In this document: in pieces, positions 25,035-34,110 of the stretch | Position numbering within the stretch: position 1 is the first letter of the stretch | Layout: each line of letters begins with the position of its first letter | IMG/VR virus record: IMGVR_UViG_3300023184_002488 | Location: 1 to 56,981 of that record | Direction: 5' to 3' (one strand) | Source of the DNA: a virus | DNA: 56,981 nucleotides | Made by a program: the position numbers and the translations under genes | The notes under the pieces: model-generated | What the model was told of the DNA's origin: nothing | Database searches by the model: none | The model's input: only the letters and a program-made list of their open reading frames with translations

Positions 25035-26269
25035 AATGCCTCATATTTAATTAACCACGGAAACGTTTGTTGCCAATTGGTGTTTCTTCTTCTATCTTTC
25101 TCATTGAGATATACTAATAATTTTGTGATCTCTTCTAAATTCTGTTCTGTTGCTAATATTTGTTTTAAGATTCCGTCCATATATTGATACGCTGATTTAT
25201 CTTCGTCAGTAACCATTTGCATTAATTTTAATATCTCTTCTGCTGTATCTACAAATTCTTCTTTGCCAAAGATCTCTCCTTTGAGATAACTTGGGCCAGG
25301 AGTAACGCCGCTAAACCAATGGCCAATTTTCCTATCTTTTCGCCAAGTAGCAAGTTTATTTAATAATGTTGGCATAGTTTTAATAGTTAGTGCAGATATA
25401 GTCTGATTGATATTTAAATACAACCATTTATTATCTAATAACAATTTAAAATTTTCTTCCCACGGATCAAGTTTAATCCCCCACCTAACATATTCTTGTT
25501 CAGGCCCCCAACAATCAATACTACAGGTAATATCCACTCGTTTAAGTTTTCTTGCTGTTAACAATTTTTTAAATCTATTGATAAATTCTTCAATGCGTTT
25601 TTTTGGAACCATCAAATTTGTAACTATATTAAGTTCACATTCGGGATTGGGATTTTCCTCAATCATATCTAATAATTTATCAAATTCTTTCTGATAAAAT
25701 GGTTCTCCTCCTAGCACATGCAGTCTTTTAACTTTTGGAAAGCCCTCAGGGAACCATTGCCAAAAAAGAGGAACTAAATCTTTAAAATGATCAGGTGACG
25801 GGATAATTTTAATTCCATGACTTTCAAAATTACCAAATTCTCTATTCTCGGTTTCGATTGTTGAACTAAAACTCGCATCGCAATATAAGCACCCTAGATT
25901 ACAAGCGTTATTAAAATATACTTCAACTATACTAGGTGAAGTTAATATAGCCCCCGGATCCATTTCAATCTCTACAGGAGTTAAATTTGGAATAGTCTGT
26001 TGACGCATCCTATCACTAAATCCGCCGGCTTCTTCGATCTCTCGACAGTAACTACAACTTGTTTCAGGCCACTCACCATCTAACATATTTTTTCGATCAG
26101 ATAATTTTAAAGGTGTATTATGGAAATTAAAAAAGTTTTCAGATGTTAGTTCAGATTCTGCAGTTCTATGGCAACTTCTGGTAACTCCGCTATTAAGAAA
26201 AATAGTGCTCCAGGCCCATTTTAATTGGCACGATGTAGCAGTCCTAATAGGGAAATACTTATCAGACAT
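25016..26269 (-). CDS. Radical SAM protein with N-terminal Cys module, copy 1
   Basis: The 417-residue protein has the radical SAM cluster motif CNLGCLYC (C123, C127, C130) after VEVYFNNA, then a typical TIM-barrel pattern (RLHVLGGEPFYQKEF as the GGE motif). A separate N-terminal module has CQLKW (C14), SCHR (C33, H34) and CSYCREIEE (C72, C75), repeated in the second copy, which may bind an extra metal or cluster. Phage proteins of this sort are labelled twitch-domain radical SAM; none has a known substrate. It is AT-rich compared with uvsX. Its ATG overlaps the stop of the 81-residue gene. Confidence 0.8.
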   Translation of the reverse strand: MSDKYFPIRTATSCQLKWAWSTIFLNSGVTRSCHRTAESELTSENFFNFHNTPLKLSDRKNMLDGEWPETSCSYCREIEEAGGFSDRMRQQTIPNLTPVEIEMDPGAILTSPSIVEVYFNNACNLGCLYCDASFSSTIETENREFGNFESHGIKIIPSPDHFKDLVPLFWQWFPEGFPKVKRLHVLGGEPFYQKEFDKLLDMIEENPNPECELNIVTNLMVPKKRIEEFINRFKKLLTARKLKRVDITCSIDCWGPEQEYVRWGIKLDPWEENFKLLLDNKWLYLNINQTISALTIKTMPTLLNKLATWRKDRKIGHWFSGVTPGPSYLKGEIFGKEEFVDTAEEILKLMQMVTDEDKSAYQYMDGILKQILATEQNLEEITKLLVYLNEKDRRRNTNWQQTFPWLIKYEALCGIQK

Positions 26270-26514
26270 TAATAGTCATCACCGTCATTTTCTTCATCGG
26301 CGATCGCTTCATCTTCCTCATCACCAAGATACTCTTTAACAGCACGACCTAGATAAGCATCAGTTCCACCAAAGGTTTTAAGCTCACTTTCAGTGATATT
26401 GTGATCAGCGGCAACACTGATAACATGATCAGCGGCTGCTTGGCGATCCTTGGGATTGATATACTCTTTACAAGTAAGCCAAACTTCACTAGCAATATCT
26501 AATTCAACACTCAT
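26269..26514 (-). CDS. Small acidic protein next to UvsX, 81 aa
   Basis: An 81-residue protein with a helical first part (VELDIASEVWLTCKEYIN, RQAAADHVISVAADHN) and a very acidic tail (DEEDEAIADEENDGDDY). It overlaps the end of uvsX by 4 nt, so it is translated with it. Acidic tails of this kind are found in single-strand-binding and DNA-mimic proteins; a partner role for UvsX is inferred only from coupling. Confidence 0.65.
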   Translation of the reverse strand: MSVELDIASEVWLTCKEYINPKDRQAAADHVISVAADHNITESELKTFGGTDAYLGRAVKEYLGDEEDEAIADEENDGDDY

Positions 26515-27590
26515 TCTGCTATCTCCTCTTCTGTTTCTTCGACTACTTTTGACTCAGTGCTTAGTAAGGTTACATTAGATGATAATTCTTTCATAACTTT
26601 ATCTAAACAACCATCTTCATTACGTTCCCATGCTTTGCGGAATTGTTTAATAGTTGTTTTATTAGCAAAGGTATAAACTAAACTGTTACCTTCTTTTGTC
26701 AACAAGCTCTTAGCTTCCAACATGTCTGTCAATCCGCTGTATGGACTCATACCAGTTTCATATGGAATCTCAACTTGTACTGACTCAAAAGGTTTAGCAT
26801 AACGTGTTTTCATGATCTTACAAGCAGCACGGATACCGTTGACTGTCGTAGTCTTGTTACCATCAGCGTCTGTTTTAAGTTTAAGTTTACGCATAGCTAC
26901 TACAATACTTGAAGCGTAGATAAAGCCTTGACCACCTGAAATCTTATCGTCTGGATCAAACATATCTTGGCTAGCGTAGGTGTGATTGGTACAAACTAAT
27001 CCAAGATTCAATGTACCGAACATGTTTACACAGTTACGAACAAGTGCTGTAAGTGCTTTAGGTTTACGGCCCATGTCACCTTTCATCTCACCTGCTTCAA
27101 ATTGATTAACGTCTGTTGGAGTTAACATCATACCTAGACTGTCTAATACAAACAGGACCTTAGGACGGTCTTCTTCTGGTAAGGTGCGATACTCTTTAAC
27201 AAAGTCACTGATAACTTTTGCCACATCATCGATCATAGCCATATTAAGTTTAAGTAGTTTGTCTTCTGTAGTATCTACACCAAGTGCGTGTAACCATGCT
27301 TCATCAAGTGCGTTTTCTGTATCGATTAAGATTACATAAATGCCTTGCTCTTGTGCGTGTCTTACGATATTACCACTACAGATAAATGATTTACCTGCGC
27401 CCGACTCACCTGCAAACACAGTAACTTTACCCATCGGAATACCTCTTTCAAAGTTACCAGATAGTAAGTAGTTTAATGTGTAGTTGCCAGTGCTGATCCA
27501 ATCTGTAGGATCGTTAAAGCCAATACCCAAGCCATCAATGCTTTTGGTGATTGACTTCCTAAATTTTGATATATCAAATGGTTTTGCCAT
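26511..27590 (-). CDS. uvsX: UvsX, RecA-like recombinase
   Basis: The 359-residue protein has a Walker A motif GESGAGKS (61-68), Walker B VLFVLD (145-150), the L-type segment QFEAGEMKGDMGRK and GLVCTNHTYAS with SGGQGF, all as in T4 UvsX. It forms helical filaments on single-stranded DNA for strand exchange and recombination-dependent replication, with UvsY and gp32, both encoded nearby. The C-terminus is acidic (VVEETEEEIAE). AAAGGA precedes the ATG. Confidence 0.93.
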   Translation of the reverse strand: MAKPFDISKFRKSITKSIDGLGIGFNDPTDWISTGNYTLNYLLSGNFERGIPMGKVTVFAGESGAGKSFICSGNIVRHAQEQGIYVILIDTENALDEAWLHALGVDTTEDKLLKLNMAMIDDVAKVISDFVKEYRTLPEEDRPKVLFVLDSLGMMLTPTDVNQFEAGEMKGDMGRKPKALTALVRNCVNMFGTLNLGLVCTNHTYASQDMFDPDDKISGGQGFIYASSIVVAMRKLKLKTDADGNKTTTVNGIRAACKIMKTRYAKPFESVQVEIPYETGMSPYSGLTDMLEAKSLLTKEGNSLVYTFANKTTIKQFRKAWERNEDGCLDKVMKELSSNVTLLSTESKVVEETEEEIAE

Positions 27591-27602
27591 GACGTTTTTC
27601 CT

Positions 27603-28901
27603 TTAATTTAAAATCCAATCAGACATTTCAGAACTAAAAATGTCTTTAATACTATGCTTGTGTCTTACTGCATATTCTTTATAAAATTGTTTTGCGCTCG
27701 TCCTTAATACATCTACATCAACGTTATTATATATTATACAGTCATCATTTAAGATTGTCACTATATTTTTAATTTGTTCGCTCAGATGAGGTGAAGTTTT
27801 ACTACCTTGAGGATTCAAGGTTATCCAACGATCTAATATTTGACCATAATGTTTTTTCAAATTAGATGGTAATACCTGCGGCGCTTGGAAAATGGGATAT
27901 CGTAATCTAAACATATCCAATTTTATTCTAGTATCATATATTTTATACCAATTTAAAAAATCATTTAATCCGTCTAATGCTAGTAATCCCACTGTGCTTA
28001 ATAATTTTATTTCTACATCAGATCCCAATAATAAGTGTAAATTACTTTCAAATACCTGCCAATCTAACCCAGACCTAACAAATTCTGCACGATCTCCGAT
28101 ATTTTCTATACTTACATTAAATTCGATACTTTTAAATTTTGAGCGATAATTTAATATCTTTTTAATACGACTAGTATCACTCAAATTGGTAACTATGATT
28201 AGATTTAATTGAGAACAGTCTTGCTGACATATCGTATCTAAGAATTTCCAAAAGTTTTGGCTGAACAGCGGCTCGCCGCCCAAACACCTAATATATTCAA
28301 TATCTGACATATTGGCCATTACATAATCTGTAAATTTGTTTAATATAAAATTATATTCTAAATTAGATAATTTATCTTTTTTTCCTAGCCGCTGATAGGT
28401 ATTTCTACTGTCTCCTACTATTCCTTTAAAAGGACCATTAATTTTTAAATCAGTTGCCCAACTTGAACTTGATCCTGCATCACAGTATGAACATGTAAAA
28501 TTACACAAACTGTCAAACGCCACTGTGATAATCTTGGGGACTTGATCGACCGATAGATCTAATGTAGTAAAATCTCTATCGCTATAATTATCATAGCTGG
28601 TCACTATACGTTCAGTAATAGCTTCGGAGTTTTTTTCTTCAACTTGCCAACAATTAGAACACCCTTCGGGTTTTTTACCTTCGAGCATTTGAGATCTTTG
28701 ATTTATTTTTTCTTTAGTATTGTTAATTGTGTGTATATTGTTTGCAACACTATTAAGATCAATTTTGTGTGGCGGCGGAAGATGACAACTGCTAGTTGTT
28801 CCGGATTCTAACCAAAAATCTGCAGATAACCATTTAGCCGCACAAAATGTGGGACTAACCGGATCCAATCTTTCTATCTTGAATTTTTTATAATCGATCA
28901 T
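27603..28901 (-). CDS. Radical SAM protein with N-terminal Cys module, copy 2
   Basis: The start at ATG 28899-28901 gives 432 residues; the earlier GTG frame would run through the hairpin after gp32. The cluster motif is CNFTCSYC (C133, C137, C140), followed by YIRCLGGEPLFSQNF. The N-terminal module repeats copy 1: CAAKW (C20), SSCHLP (C39, H40) and CSNCWQVEE (C81, C84). The two copies are otherwise quite diverged. It is AT-rich and placed between gp32 and uvsX. No clear ribosome site is visible. The substrate is unknown. Confidence 0.8.
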   Translation of the reverse strand: MIDYKKFKIERLDPVSPTFCAAKWLSADFWLESGTTSSCHLPPPHKIDLNSVANNIHTINNTKEKINQRSQMLEGKKPEGCSNCWQVEEKNSEAITERIVTSYDNYSDRDFTTLDLSVDQVPKIITVAFDSLCNFTCSYCDAGSSSSWATDLKINGPFKGIVGDSRNTYQRLGKKDKLSNLEYNFILNKFTDYVMANMSDIEYIRCLGGEPLFSQNFWKFLDTICQQDCSQLNLIIVTNLSDTSRIKKILNYRSKFKSIEFNVSIENIGDRAEFVRSGLDWQVFESNLHLLLGSDVEIKLLSTVGLLALDGLNDFLNWYKIYDTRIKLDMFRLRYPIFQAPQVLPSNLKKHYGQILDRWITLNPQGSKTSPHLSEQIKNIVTILNDDCIIYNNVDVDVLRTSAKQFYKEYAVRHKHSIKDIFSSEMSDWILN

Positions 28902-28911
28902 AAAGACAACT

Positions 28912-28933
28912 AGGGCAGAACTAATCCTGCCCT
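28912..28933. terminator. Hairpin after gp32 (weak terminator or mRNA stabiliser)
   Basis: AGGGCAG (28912-28918) and CTGCCCT (28927-28933) form a 7-bp GC-rich stem with an 8-nt loop. On the minus strand it is followed by a U-rich but interrupted tail (GTTGTCTTT), so termination may be partial. Confidence 0.55.
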
Positions 28934-28944
28934 GTGTTCTCAAG

Positions 28945-28952
28945 TATTTATT
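28945..28952 (-). promoter_or_regulatory. Late promoter octamer upstream of radical SAM copy 2
   Basis: AATAAATA on the minus strand overlapping the gp32 stop codon; it would start transcripts about 40 nt before the radical SAM ATG, passing through the hairpin at 28912-28933. Confidence 0.4.
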
Positions 28953-29961
28953 AAGATGTCTTTTGACGGTTACGGATCATCGCTAGGATGTCTTCAGCTC
29001 TGGCTGTTCCACCTGCTGGAGGTGTTGCAACTGGTGCTGTAGGAGCCGCTGGAGCAGCTTCTGTAACCACTGGAGCAGCCACAGCCGGTGCAGTTTCAAA
29101 TTCTTCGTCTGCCACTGCTGGTGTTGCTGTTTGTGCTACGGGTGTAGCTGATTCAGCTGAGACGATTGTTACGCCTCTTGGTTTGTAGTAATTACCCCAA
29201 CGTTCTGCGTCATATGCTTGACCATCTACACTTGCTTCAAACATTTCTTTCATAACTTTTAATTCAACTTCGCTTGGTTTCTTAGGTAAGAAATCTTTCA
29301 AGTTGTATAAGCCATGAGCGTCGATAGCTGCCGCTTCTTCTGCTGTTAGTGCAGATTCTTTGCGTGACCATTTACTAGTTGAGTAATCAGCATAACCACC
29401 TTTTGATGTTTTAGTAACAGTAAAGTCTAAACCACCTTGGTAGTCTGTTGGTAAGTTTTCTAACTCTGGATCTAACAATGCTGATTTGATCAAGTTAAAA
29501 ATCTGTGGACTAATGATAAATCTACGAATTGGGTTAGCTGGTGTTTGATCGTCCGCGATAGGATTCTCACGCACAAAACCTTGGAACAAGTATGATCTTT
29601 TCTTCCAATACTTACGACCCATTTCTTCTAGACTAGTGTCTTTAAACCAAGTTCTGACTTCTGCTAAGATTGGACATGCTTCGCCCCACATCTCAACGCA
29701 TGGTACTTGAACTGTGACTGGTTTACTATCTGCTTGGCCTTTAACGCCAGCAAATGGTAAATTGATCATTGCTCGTTCTGCCCAAAAGAATGTGTTTTTT
29801 GTGTCTGCGTCTGGAAGGAATCTAATACGAGCGTTTGTGCCTTCTTGGATGTTCCAGTGTGCGTAGATAGCGTTGTCGCCACCACTTTGTGAATTACCGC
29901 CTGTGCCACGGTTTTCTGATGCTTGTAACTTTGCACGGATTTCTGCTAATGATGTTGCCAT
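28951..29961 (-). CDS. gp32: gp32-like single-stranded DNA-binding protein
   Basis: The 336-residue protein shows the T4-like gp32 pattern: N-terminal basic helix (SLAEIRAKLQASENR) for cooperative binding, a core with NIQEGTNARIRFLPDAD, FFWAERAMINLPF, CVEMWGEACPILAEVRTWFKD, YWKKRSYLFQGFV and RRFIISPQIFNLI, and an Ala/Pro-rich linker ending with a helix AEDILAMIRNRQK. The zinc site of T4 (one His, three Cys) is reduced to two Cys (C-x7-C), so zinc binding is doubtful. It coats single-stranded DNA in replication, recombination and repair. AAAGGAAA precedes the ATG; early and late promoter elements overlap upstream. Confidence 0.85.
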   Translation of the reverse strand: MATSLAEIRAKLQASENRGTGGNSQSGGDNAIYAHWNIQEGTNARIRFLPDADTKNTFFWAERAMINLPFAGVKGQADSKPVTVQVPCVEMWGEACPILAEVRTWFKDTSLEEMGRKYWKKRSYLFQGFVRENPIADDQTPANPIRRFIISPQIFNLIKSALLDPELENLPTDYQGGLDFTVTKTSKGGYADYSTSKWSRKESALTAEEAAAIDAHGLYNLKDFLPKKPSEVELKVMKEMFEASVDGQAYDAERWGNYYKPRGVTIVSAESATPVAQTATPAVADEEFETAPAVAAPVVTEAAPAAPTAPVATPPAGGTARAEDILAMIRNRQKTS

Positions 29962-30025
29962 GATGTTATTTCCTTTTTAATTTAAGTTGGTCTTTAATAT
30001 GCCTAAACGTGTTATGCATCTATAC

Positions 30026-30054
30026 ATAATACGCTATAATTATTTATTCCACAA
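30026..30054 (-). promoter_or_regulatory. Sigma70-like promoter of gp32
   Basis: TTGTGG (30049-30054), 17 bp, TATTAT (30026-30031). The spacer contains the late octamer AATAAATA. Confidence 0.6.
30041..30048 (-). promoter_or_regulatory. Late promoter octamer of gp32
   Basis: AATAAATA on the minus strand, inside the spacer of the sigma70-like promoter; this could keep gp32 expressed across early and late times. Confidence 0.55.
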
Positions 30055-30082
30055 GAGATATTTTCAGATATTTTAGCCAAAA

Positions 30083-30107
30083 CAAAAGGGCCCGACGGGC
30101 CCTTTTG
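30083..30107. terminator. Strong rho-independent terminator before gp32
   Basis: A perfect 12-bp stem: CAAAAGGGCCCG (30083-30094) pairs with CGGGCCCTTTTG (30096-30107). U-rich sequence follows on the minus strand. It separates the late packaging transcript from the gp32 promoter. Confidence 0.9.
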
Positions 30108-30126
30108 GTATTACTCTTATATTATC

Positions 30127-32538
30127 TTATTTTAAGCCTGCTAATCGTTTCATTTCAGCCATTGGATTTTTTGCTTGCAGTTTGTTATAATGTAGTAAAT
30201 CGTTTTCTGAGTCACCTTTTTTCATGGCCTGCATTTGACTTGGCATGATTTTAAATTTATCTGAGATACTTAATTCTTTTGCGCCCATGCGTTTCATTTT
30301 TACATCTTTATTAACGTGATCATCACCAGCGATAGATTCATTTTTTCTACTGCGTAGGTACGCGATAAAGTCAGCTAGTTTAGCGTCTGGGTGGTTTTCT
30401 TTATATTCTTCGTAGTTTTTAACAAAGTCTGGATGTTTTGGATCGTCTAATTCATATGCATCACGTGTGTCGTAGCCTTCGCCTAATGCCTTGTTAAATG
30501 CTTCGTGTAGGTCACTGTGTTCTTCTTCTGGATAGTCTACGCCTACTTCACGGTATACTTCACGGACCATGATGCTAACGTCGCTTGAGCCTATTTCTTC
30601 CATCGGTGCATGGAATGATGCTACATCAAGTGAAGCATTCATAACACCATCTGGTCCTGCTTTCTTAAGTAATTCGCTGTGTTGATTAATATTGTTTAAG
30701 ATTCTACGAATGATTGCTGATTGTATTGATTCGATATTGCTCAATTCATCTTCATCATTTTCGCTTACTTGATCTTTTGCCATTTTTTCTGTGCGTTTAC
30801 GGGCAACATCGCTCATGTGATGGATTTTGCCTACAGGGTCTTTACCTTTGGCTTTTTCCCAATCACCTTCGTGTTCCCAGCCTGTTAGTTTGCCTGTCTT
30901 AGGATCATATGTTACTTTATCTTTAGCTTCTTCAACTTGGCCATCCATACCGCCATCACCCGAACCGTATGTGTTGCCTTCTAACATTTCATGTGCTACC
31001 ATATTGATAACATCACCGTGCTTATCACTTAATTCATCTAATTCGTCGTCTGACAATGGTGTGCCATCTGTAAATTCTGCTGCTACAGCATAAGCATCAG
31101 CATAGTCTGGGCGGTCCCATGACTCTACACCGTCTAATTCAATACTGCTTAATTCAACTTGTTTACTGTTAATGATCACAGGTGCCGGATCGTATGCCTC
31201 ATCTAGGTCTCCACCTTCACTACCTGTCTCTGCTGGTTCTGGTGTGTCTTCATCACCGATGGCATCTAATATAGCCTGATACATAGTTGGGTTCTTATCC
31301 ATTAGATGATCCATGATCGTATCACGTGCATCTGCTTCAGGATCAACAGCCGCAAGTTCTTCTAGTGCATCAAATAGACTATCATCACCAAAGATATTAT
31401 ACAATACATTAGTTGCGTTCTGTGCATCAACACCTACCGGTAGCTCTTGGCTAAGGATGTCAATCAGTTTATCCTTGTCTTCATCTGTTTCTGGTAGTGC
31501 CCAGGTGCCTTCGCTGATAGCTGTAGCCCAAGTTTCAAATTGTTCTGTAAATTTATTTTCTTTTTTCATATTATAAGCCTTGTGCACCAAAGGTAGCGCA
31601 TCTGTCATTTTATCATTAAACACACGCTTGATGAAGCGTTCTTTCATTTCTTCTAGATTAACATCATCTTCTGGAATATAACCAGTAGATGTAGATGAGA
31701 ATTGTTCTTTGCAACGTGAATAACCTTTCTTACCACTCATGCGTTTGAGAGTATTGTTTAGCAGGCCGTGATATTCAAATGCCGACTCAACCATAGATTG
31801 TGTATCTGCATCTTCAAATGTTCTGCGGCGCACATTGTTTAGGAATGGTTTTAGTTTCGCACACTCTTGTGCCATTTCAGTGATATGTTGTCCAAGCTCA
31901 TCGTGTGGTGTGCCACCAGCACTAACATGACGTGCCATGGCACGAGCACCTGTTAGGCTCTTGAATGGCATCTTAAAGCGTTCACCTTGGTCATTCTCAA
32001 CATAAACACTGTTAATATTACGACTGCGTGCACCTGTCATTTCATCAACGATTGGTTTGTTGTGACGCACTATGATGCGCACTGGACCAAATTTTTCATA
32101 ACTGCTTTTGCTAGTACCATATAATTTGCTTTCAGCTACTACTTCATCTTTATTGTATGTGCTGTCTGCTTTGCTTTGTTGTTGGATATCACGATGTTTT
32201 AATGTTGAGCGTGTTATGTCGCGTGGCTCAAAGCTCAATAGGTTTCTGCGGGCGAATTCACGCAGTTCACGCAAGAAGCTGTACCATTCTTTTTTCTGTT
32301 CTTTATCTAGATCATCGCTGATGTTCTTGCTAAAATAGACTTTCAAGCTGGTCTCATCGATCAAGCTCATGGTAATGTTGCCGTGGTTATCACCATCTAC
32401 AACATAGTCAAAGTTGAAAAAACGTGCTTTTTCTGGATCACTACAGGCCTTGGCTTTATCGTCACCTAGGCTGACATCCTCAAAACGATCACGGATTTTC
32501 TCAAATAGACCTTCTGCAATTTTGTTAATTTCTCTCAT
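30127..32538 (-). CDS. Large late protein with capsid-targeting-like N-terminus, 803 aa
   Basis: No family is recognised. The protein begins MREINKIAEGLFEKIRDRF; IAE|G fits the (L/I)xE|G cleavage of T4 prohead proteins. It is highly charged, with acidic, low-complexity middle parts (ALEELAAVDPEADARD, EDTPEPAETGSEGGDLDE) and ends EMKRLAGLK, a motif shared with neighbours. A GATAAATA late octamer lies exactly 5 nt before the ATG and overlaps the terminase stop; no Shine-Dalgarno is present, so the transcript is predicted leaderless. It follows terminase and is ended by a strong terminator. A scaffold, core or internal head protein is likely (inference). Confidence 0.65.
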   Translation of the reverse strand: MREINKIAEGLFEKIRDRFEDVSLGDDKAKACSDPEKARFFNFDYVVDGDNHGNITMSLIDETSLKVYFSKNISDDLDKEQKKEWYSFLRELREFARRNLLSFEPRDITRSTLKHRDIQQQSKADSTYNKDEVVAESKLYGTSKSSYEKFGPVRIIVRHNKPIVDEMTGARSRNINSVYVENDQGERFKMPFKSLTGARAMARHVSAGGTPHDELGQHITEMAQECAKLKPFLNNVRRRTFEDADTQSMVESAFEYHGLLNNTLKRMSGKKGYSRCKEQFSSTSTGYIPEDDVNLEEMKERFIKRVFNDKMTDALPLVHKAYNMKKENKFTEQFETWATAISEGTWALPETDEDKDKLIDILSQELPVGVDAQNATNVLYNIFGDDSLFDALEELAAVDPEADARDTIMDHLMDKNPTMYQAILDAIGDEDTPEPAETGSEGGDLDEAYDPAPVIINSKQVELSSIELDGVESWDRPDYADAYAVAAEFTDGTPLSDDELDELSDKHGDVINMVAHEMLEGNTYGSGDGGMDGQVEEAKDKVTYDPKTGKLTGWEHEGDWEKAKGKDPVGKIHHMSDVARKRTEKMAKDQVSENDEDELSNIESIQSAIIRRILNNINQHSELLKKAGPDGVMNASLDVASFHAPMEEIGSSDVSIMVREVYREVGVDYPEEEHSDLHEAFNKALGEGYDTRDAYELDDPKHPDFVKNYEEYKENHPDAKLADFIAYLRSRKNESIAGDDHVNKDVKMKRMGAKELSISDKFKIMPSQMQAMKKGDSENDLLHYNKLQAKNPMAEMKRLAGLK

Positions 32539-32543
32539 AGTAA

Positions 32544-32551
32544 TATTTATC
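32544..32551 (-). promoter_or_regulatory. Late promoter giving a leaderless transcript (803-aa gene)
   Basis: GATAAATA, then 5 nt, then ATG. With the T4 late octamer at -13 to -6, +1 falls on the A of ATG (32538). Confidence 0.65.
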
Positions 32552-34110
32552 TAGGATATAAAGAAAGGCATAGGCTGGACTATGTCTTCCAGGCTGTCTT
32601 TCATTTTAAGGTCTACTTGGCTGTCAAAGCTCTGCATGATCTGTGCTATACGCACTATCAATACCAGGCTCATTACTAGGTCATCGCTTTCACCTGGTTT
32701 AGCCGCATAGCTAGCACCTGATGCTACGAATGTTTTAAGCTCTGATATCAACGGACGACTATAGATAGTCATGCGACGTGATTCTATTAGATTTTTAAGT
32801 TTGGCACAGGCTGATATCTTGCTTTTATTTGTAGTATTAAAGCCTTTGCGATATCTGCGACCACTGCCCATACTACGTGGTTCGCTGAGGAATATACCTC
32901 GGATGTTTTCTTCACCTATTTCACTGATACTGATCAATGCCGCTTCACCTACACTATTGTTCTCAACGCTGTAGTAAATGCTGGTATTTGGCACGGTTTC
33001 AGCTAGATATTTGGTGATTTCTGTCAGTATTCCCACCTGTTGCTGTATGGGTGTGCGATTATGTTGCCACTCGGCTACCTGTGTAAAGCTAGGCAGTTCA
33101 AACACCTGTATACCCGCGGGATCTCCACCAGTGCCCAGACTAGGGTCCAATGACACAGCATAAGTTCCGTTAGGTTGTGGCTTCTTATACCAACGCACTT
33201 GCCCTTGATTTTCTATAGGATCAACACCTTGCATTTCTACTAGATAACTAGGATTAATCAAGGTTTCGTCCCAGATGATAAATTCGCAGTCCATCTCACG
33301 ACGGAAACGTTCATCACCTAGCTGTGCTCGTTGTTGTATAGCCCATTGTTCATCACGATCCGGATGTTCATTCCAATAGCTACGGAATGATTTAAATCCA
33401 TTGACGCCTAGTTCTGTTGGATTACCGTATTCGTCAAAGCACTTGTTGGCACCTTTCCAAAGAGTAGCGAACTGATCTTCATCGCTGTTAGGTGTTGATG
33501 TAATGATACATTTACCACCAGTGGCTAAGGTTGGGCTGATAGAAGTCCAAAACTCACGACCAATAGTAGGGCGCACAAACGCAAACTCATCTGCGTATAG
33601 TAACGAAATACTCATACCTCGACCAGTGTTTTCTGTTGTAGTAGCACTCACTATGCGACTACCATTGTCAAAGTCAATGCTACCTTTGTTATAACTCACA
33701 GCACCAGCACGTATGTAGTCCGGCACGCTTTCATAAGCGTAGCGTATACGTTGCATGATTTCCTGTGAGCCTGTGTATTTGTGTGCGGCAATTAGGATAG
33801 TGCTGTCAGGCACGAACATAGCATACCAGAGTAGATATCCAGCGGCTGATGTTGATTTACCTGTTTGCCGAGGCATCAGTGAGATGCTGAATCGGTAAGC
33901 ATGGTATGAATGTATCAGGCGTTTCTGATACTCAAATGGCGCATACAACATACGTCCTTTAACAGGATGTTGTATATAGAAAAAGTTACTCATGAAGTAT
34001 TCTGGACCCGTGTCGGGGTCAGCACACTTGGCGAATTCTTTTATCTGATCTTCAGTGAAAGATTCTTTTTGGTGAGCTTTTTTAACTATTACATCGAAGG
34101 AGTTTGCCAT
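32551..34110 (-). CDS. gp17: Terminase large subunit gp17
   Basis: The 519-residue DNA-packaging motor has an ATPase with Walker A MPRQTGKST (79-87), Walker B LLYADE (170-175) and motif III ITSTPN (203-208), then an RNase H-fold nuclease with VSLDPSLGTGGD (D322, D330), SVENN (E383) and ESDD (D476/D477). Length and order match T4 gp17 without its N-terminal extension. It translocates DNA into the prohead and cuts concatemers with the small subunit. There is no ribosome site; a variant late octamer GATAAGTA lies 5 nt before the ATG. Confidence 0.95.
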   Translation of the reverse strand: MANSFDVIVKKAHQKESFTEDQIKEFAKCADPDTGPEYFMSNFFYIQHPVKGRMLYAPFEYQKRLIHSYHAYRFSISLMPRQTGKSTSAAGYLLWYAMFVPDSTILIAAHKYTGSQEIMQRIRYAYESVPDYIRAGAVSYNKGSIDFDNGSRIVSATTTENTGRGMSISLLYADEFAFVRPTIGREFWTSISPTLATGGKCIITSTPNSDEDQFATLWKGANKCFDEYGNPTELGVNGFKSFRSYWNEHPDRDEQWAIQQRAQLGDERFRREMDCEFIIWDETLINPSYLVEMQGVDPIENQGQVRWYKKPQPNGTYAVSLDPSLGTGGDPAGIQVFELPSFTQVAEWQHNRTPIQQQVGILTEITKYLAETVPNTSIYYSVENNSVGEAALISISEIGEENIRGIFLSEPRSMGSGRRYRKGFNTTNKSKISACAKLKNLIESRRMTIYSRPLISELKTFVASGASYAAKPGESDDLVMSLVLIVRIAQIMQSFDSQVDLKMKDSLEDIVQPMPFFIS